Assembly: GCF_011074885.1 (NCBI RefSeq)
Contig: NC_054690.1
Location: 2,919,001 to 2,983,000, forward strand
Reading direction: 5' to 3'
DNA from: Brettanomyces bruxellensis
Lineage: Eukaryota > Ascomycota > Pichiomycetes > Pichiales > Pichiaceae
Length of the DNA: 64,000 nt
Within the stretch, counting starts at the first letter, position 1; every line of letters begins with the position of its first letter. The translations under genes were made by a program, and so were the position numbers. This document shows, in pieces, positions 60,104 to 64,000 of this stretch. The notes beneath the pieces are model-generated. The model was not told the origin of the DNA and did no database searches. It saw only the letters and a program-made list of their open reading frames with translations.

Positions 60104-62313
60104 TGAAAGCAAAGCTTCATTCAGTTTCCCTTAAAAATGGAATTCTTATTTACAGCAAATTAAGTGTCCGCAGTTCGTGTTTCTGACACAAACGTTATCT
60201 GATGTCTTTGTACAAGAAGAACATCAAGCAAAGAGCAAAAAAAAAAAATACCCGTTTCGCGAGAATCCCCTTCCTGTTATTTCGAGAAAGGTATCCCTTT
60301 ACGTGGGTATTTTTTCTTTTTCGAAAACTATATTTTCCGTCCGGCGCTTATCTCATAAGAAATAAAACAAATTCATTGTTTGTATCTAATCCATTTCATT
60401 ATATAAATCTAAACTATTCACATCCGTCTCCATCTGGGTATTTGGTTCAACGTGATTACACCAATCTAAATTAATTACGTTTGTCCCCATTTGCTCGTTT
60501 GAGTCAACTGTATCCAAGAATATTTGCGAATCTAATGTAATAGAATCTGCTCCTCTCTGCATGCGAGTCCTATCCCATTTCCTTTTGGATGCAGAACTTG
60601 AAGCCCATAACTTACCAAAGTCTTTAAGTGTTGCTTCTCTTCCCGCGGTAACACTCGACCTCCTCTAATACTGGGCATATGCCAACCTCATCAATTGCTG
60701 TAGTATTTTACAGAAATCATAATCCATTTCCGGAGCATCATTTGCCAATACGTTTTCTGCCTGAACCTGCCAACAAAATTGATGGCAAAGACTTTCAATT
60801 TCGAAGATGTGACTATTAATCTTCGCTGTTGTCGTCATTGCCCTTTTTCTTTCTGTAGTTCTTTTACTCATAGACACTTCACTTACTTTTTCAAGGTCAT
60901 GCTGCTCATACGCATCCATTTGGTTCAACTTAAACATTTCCTAACATTTTTGAATCAATGAAGTTTTTTTCTCCTCATCTCAAAGCAGCTATAAACATAT
61001 GCCTACAAGGTATATTCCATCTATAATAGAAAGCGCAGTGGACTTCTTTGTCTTCATCATCAAACTTCAGTACACACGCTTTCCCACTTAAAGAAGAGGG
61101 CAAACTATGATTATCCGGATCATTCTCTCAACTTTCACATGCAAATTGTCCCGCGCCAAAACGAATTCTTTCCAGCAGATATCCAAAAGATATTTAGGAA
61201 GCTTATCCAAATACTGGAAACCGCTTCTCAAAAATTTGGAAGTCTCATTCCTCAGAAAACCATTGATGATATTTTCATTAGAACTGAAAAAATAAGACAT
61301 CTGCTGTGCAAGCTGCAATGGTGTTGTGTTTATACCAAATTCATAAACACCTCTTAAAATTGGAGCCTTTCACTGAGAATAAATGGATTCAATCCGCTGT
61401 GAAGTGCCCAAATGTGACAAAAGAAACCCATCACAATAACAGAATGCTCATTTCTCCTTCTTGAGAGCCTGATCTTGAATATAATTCTTGATTTTAGGTT
61501 TAACAGCTAATTAAATAGCTTTGCTTATAAGTTCATTGCAAGTTTCTGTATCATGTATATACATTGCTTTCTTAAGAGTCTCATAGCATTATTTTTCTGG
61601 TATATTAGCTTTAAAATTCTGACACTTATGTCACTGACAAAAAGAAAAGCATTCACATTTTGTGATGATGCACCCAATTTATTGAGTGAATCAATAATTT
61701 CCTTTTCTTCTCCTACGGACCCATCTATGATGAAACTCTGAAGTTTTAAAAAAGTGCCATGTTCCAGCAATACAAACTCCATTTGTGCGAGTATCATAAT
61801 AGCCAAAGTTCATGACATTCTCAGATGATTCATCTTTGGGTATTCCAACTGCTGTACATCCAACCTTCGTATGTCCATATTTATCCCTGAAACCAATACT
61901 GGAATCTGGATAACAGCAGATCCTAGAGGTGCGGTCCATTATCAACAGAGGTTTCTCCATAATCATAACCCTAAATATATTCCTATTACATAATAGAATG
62001 GCACTATTCCCACCCATTATGAATCGTTTAGCAAGTAACCCGTTGCTTCCCAAAATCAATTGTTCCATTTTTGTGACATCATGCTCCCAGTTTCCCGTAC
62101 TTTTATACTTAGCCCTATATTCCATAACCTCTGGAGCATTTTGATACACAGACCTAAAAAAGCTTAGGTCAATGTTAAGAAAGTCCCAGTCATCAATTAT
62201 AGATTGAGGAAGAGTGCGTCCAAGAATTTTCCGAACAGATGAAGGTGTTGCTTTAGAAACGTACTTACAAAGTCCACGGATTTTTGCACGAAAAAATGGA
62301 GGATTTAGCTTTG

Positions 62314-62338
62314 AAAAAAAAAAAAAAAAAAAAAAAAA
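62314..62338 (+). repeat. A25 homopolymer inside the transposase relic
   Basis: Twenty-five consecutive A residues on the plus strand (T on the coding strand), located between the zinc-finger piece and the catalytic region. It alone would disrupt frame and is probably a slippage expansion; its length could also vary with sequencing. Confidence 0.85.
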
Positions 62339-62353
62339 TCATCATGCTTGCCT

Positions 62354-62366
62354 TATATATATATAT
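62354..62366. repeat. (TA)6 microsatellite in the transposase relic
   Basis: An alternating TA run of 13 bases beside the stop codon that ends the finger-like piece. Confidence 0.8.
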
Positions 62367-62857
62367 GTGGATGTATAGTGTGAAAAGTTATTTTCTCCGT
62401 TTCAAATGATATTCGAAGGGTACCAGAAAATGTGCAACCAGGTATGTCTTTCTTCCTATCCATTTTGCAGCATAATTGACATTCGTATAAAGCCGATCAT
62501 TTGCGGCCCTTAAAAGATGTTTTCTTTGAATGCTACGTCATTAAAAATGATGAAGAATCTCTTGAATGACATAGTAATGGAACATCAACCCGCGTTGAAA
62601 CAAAAGAAAGCAATTTTCGAAAGTATAAGTAAATCATCATTTTCGATACCTGAATATGTGTAATCTAAGGCCTTGACTACTAAATCACTGGGGTCAGATA
62701 TTCCTTTGTATAGATCTGCTAGCTGAATGCCACCTTTGACGTGAGATAACAGTTCATCAAACTGTATCTGATTTAAATTATGTGGCGGAAGCACGGGTTC
62801 CACAACGGGGTGCTTACGCTTCCTACCTCTGGTCTCTTTCCTTTCAATGTACCATTG

Positions 62858-63233
62858 TTAGCATGGTTAGTACTAGCATCATCTGGAGATTGTACCTAAG
62901 ATGTACGAGTTGTATTATAAAGTTATATGAAAAATGTCACCCAAGCGAGTGTAAGTGAAGAGGATAAAGTGTAATTTTTTTTGAGGTTGTAGTAACCAAG
63001 ACATTTTCTATGAAAGTTTTGCAAACAAAAAAAACGTCGATCGACGAAAAATTGAAGGGAATCCTTAAGACCGAGCGCGCTCAGTTTTTTTTTTGGATAC
63101 TATGGTGTATCAAAAATTGCTGCACGATTCGAATTTAAATTTTAATTCAGAAGTTTGTTTTGAAAAAAATTTTGAGAAATTGCAAACCTGGTCAGTCACC
63201 TTAATGCATAATTCATCGACCTGTTTGTCTTGT
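62858..63233. other. Spacer between the transposase relic and PUS7, with two palindromes
   Basis: 376 bp. It contains a perfect 12-bp palindrome CGTCGATCGACG (63035-63046) and a 10-bp palindrome GAGCGCGCTC (63073-63082) followed by a T9 run. The 5' end of the relic and any terminal inverted repeat would lie here, but I could not define a matching repeat near 60.1-60.4 kb. Confidence 0.45.
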
Positions 63234-64000
63234 CTAGTGGTCATCTACAAGTTCTCTAAGAGCCATCGTAGCATAAGTCGACGACGGTAATTGCATCTTT
63301 ACGATCAACGCTTCTTTAGCGCCATCTGGAAATCCTTGATTGATCCTAGGAATCACACTTTCGGGTTCTCCCCTTAACTGTGCAACCTTCCTCATTTCTA
63401 GAAGTTCTAGATCTGTCTTAACCAATTCGTCTGTAAATGTATTATATCTTCTAATGGTGTATGTCAAGCCAGATACTTTTGCAACGATGTGCCTGTAAGA
63501 TCCCGGTAATGAAAATTCTCTAACCCTTCTCGACATATTAAATGGATCAAGTCCGTCCTTTTTCATGATATCAATATAAGCATTTTTCAGATCACGATTT
63601 TCTGGATACTGAACGCTGTATCCAGGAGTAGGAAGCACAATGTCGTATATAGTATATTTACCATCATTTATATCCTCCTTTGTGACTACATGAGTTTCTG
63701 TGGTATGCCTTTGCTTCACATCTTCAGCCCCATCATCGTCCTCGACCGACCTTGTTATCAACACCACATCGCCTGGCACGACTTTCAAACCAAAAAGTTT
63801 GATTCGGCAAGATGTCACACAATTCCAAACATATGATTGATAAGCATGCCCATACATTATTCTGAGGTTTCTCGGAATGCCCATTATTGCATTAAAGTAT
63901 GATCCAGATGAATATTCACCATCTTCTTCCTTTTTTGTATGGCTTAATCTGCTTAAAATGGAAAATTCGGCGCTGCATTTTCTTGGCATTTTCTTCAACG
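63234..64000 (-). CDS. PUS7: tRNA/snRNA pseudouridine synthase Pus7 (partial, C-terminal part)
   Basis: About 255 C-terminal residues of a TruD-family pseudouridine synthase; the gene continues beyond the right edge. Pus7 modifies position 13 and 35 uridines in tRNAs, U2 snRNA and many mRNAs. GIPRNLRIMYGHAYQSYVWN (about 25 residues into the visible part) is the conserved Pus7 segment carrying the YxxAYQSxxWN pattern, and LPTPGYSVQYPEN and REFSLPGSYRHI follow in the right order. The stop is at 63234. The visible frame has no reliable start because the true N-terminus is outside the window. Confidence 0.95.
   Translation of the reverse strand, partial: LKKMPRKCSAEFSILSRLSHTKKEEDGEYSSGSYFNAIMGIPRNLRIMYGHAYQSYVWNCVTSCRIKLFGLKVVPGDVVLITRSVEDDDGAEDVKQRHTTETHVVTKEDINDGKYTIYDIVLPTPGYSVQYPENRDLKNAYIDIMKKDGLDPFNMSRRVREFSLPGSYRHIVAKVSGLTYTIRRYNTFTDELVKTDLELLEMRKVAQLRGEPESVIPRINQGFPDGAKEALIVKMQLPSSTYATMALRELVDDH

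Larger units (their letters stand above)
60386..62857 (-). pseudogene. Broken Mutator-like (MULE) DNA transposase gene
   Basis: On the minus strand from 62857 to 60386, successive pieces in changing frames read like one MULE-type transposase. In order: a basic RGRKRKHP stretch and helical block (62857-62585, ending in TGA); a zinc-finger-like piece with C-x2-C-C...C...HTIHPH (about 62485-62355), resembling WRKY-GCM1-type fingers known from MULEs; a catalytic region with LLIMDRTSRICCYP (compare the MULE DxTY motif) and FIIDGSVGEEKEI (61525-62312); RIESI-Q...KAPI (about 61380); and a SWIM-type finger C-A-F-x8-PCRH (about 61000-61030). A polar C-terminus ends at 60386 after an in-frame TAG (60665). 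At least four stops and about three frameshifts break it, plus a 25-A tract. Family assignment is inferred from motif order. Confidence 0.72.

Noticed and set aside
60177..60474. Plus-strand frames between the RRM-like gene and the transposase relic
   Set aside because: Mutually overlapping, short, and antisense to the C-terminal end of the relic; no protein likeness.
60100..63100. Terminal inverted repeats for the MULE relic
   Set aside because: The best candidate pair (AAGGGGATTC near 60265 in reverse and AAGGGAATCC near 63055) matches only imperfectly and lacks flanking target duplications.

Overview
The window is nuclear DNA from a budding yeast (Saccharomycotina). It is AT-rich and gene-dense, with mostly single-exon genes on both strands. 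Nearly every large reading frame has a recognisable S. cerevisiae counterpart (PAP1, OSH6/7, CRM1, MTG1, KTI12, ERG3, AXL2, MDM35, SPT8, CAF16, HRI1, PUS7). CTG falls at a conserved leucine in PAP1 (codon near 6946), so CUG is probably read as leucine and this is probably not a CUG-Ser species. A Pichiaceae-type yeast (Pichia, Ogataea or Brettanomyces) is plausible, but that is a guess. Nothing prokaryotic, plasmid-like or CRISPR-like was seen.

Layout. 1-2404: about 2.4 kb without a gene, AT-rich, ending at a tRNA-Arg(UCU); a 16-bp exact direct repeat and LTR-like texture suggest old retroelement debris beside the Pol III gene. 2.6-9.9 kb (+): a short DDB1/CPSF-A superfamily protein, poly(A) polymerase PAP1, and an Osh6/7 lipid-transfer protein with a 74-bp intron. 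10-16.4 kb (-): an unidentified helical protein, exportin CRM1 and mitochondrial GTPase MTG1. 16.7-23.7 kb (+): KTI12, an Esl1/Esl2-type PIN protein and DASH subunit ASK1. 24.4-33.3 kb: a doubtful small membrane ORF, ERG3 (-), a mitochondrial acyl-CoA thioesterase (+) and AXL2 (-). 35.6-41.4 kb (+): a MUP-type methionine permease, a YAT-family amino-acid permease and MDM35. 41.5-46.7 kb (-): RRT14, carnitine acetyltransferase CAT2 and SPT8. 47-52 kb (+): CAF16 and a large Zn2Cys6 transcription factor. 52-60 kb (-): HRI1, a SAT4/HAL5-type kinase, a LETM1-like mitochondrial protein and an RRM-like protein. 60.4-62.86 kb (-): a decayed Mutator-like (MULE) transposase gene. 63.2-64 kb (-): the C-terminal part of PUS7, running off the right edge.

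Regulation. Several promoters carry exact matches to known yeast motifs that fit the adjacent gene. There are two Met31/32 motifs before the methionine permease and an inverted GATAAG pair before the second permease. There are two sterol-response motifs before ERG3, a TGACGTCA CRE before the salt-tolerance-type kinase, and a Mig1-type GC box before CAT2. These come from reading the sequence only.

Most unusual item. The 60.4-62.86 kb relic has a C-C...HxH zinc-finger-like piece, a MULE-like catalytic region and a SWIM-type CRH finger, all on one strand. It is broken by several stops and frameshifts and a 25-A tract, so it is a relatively recent casualty of a cut-and-paste DNA transposon family.
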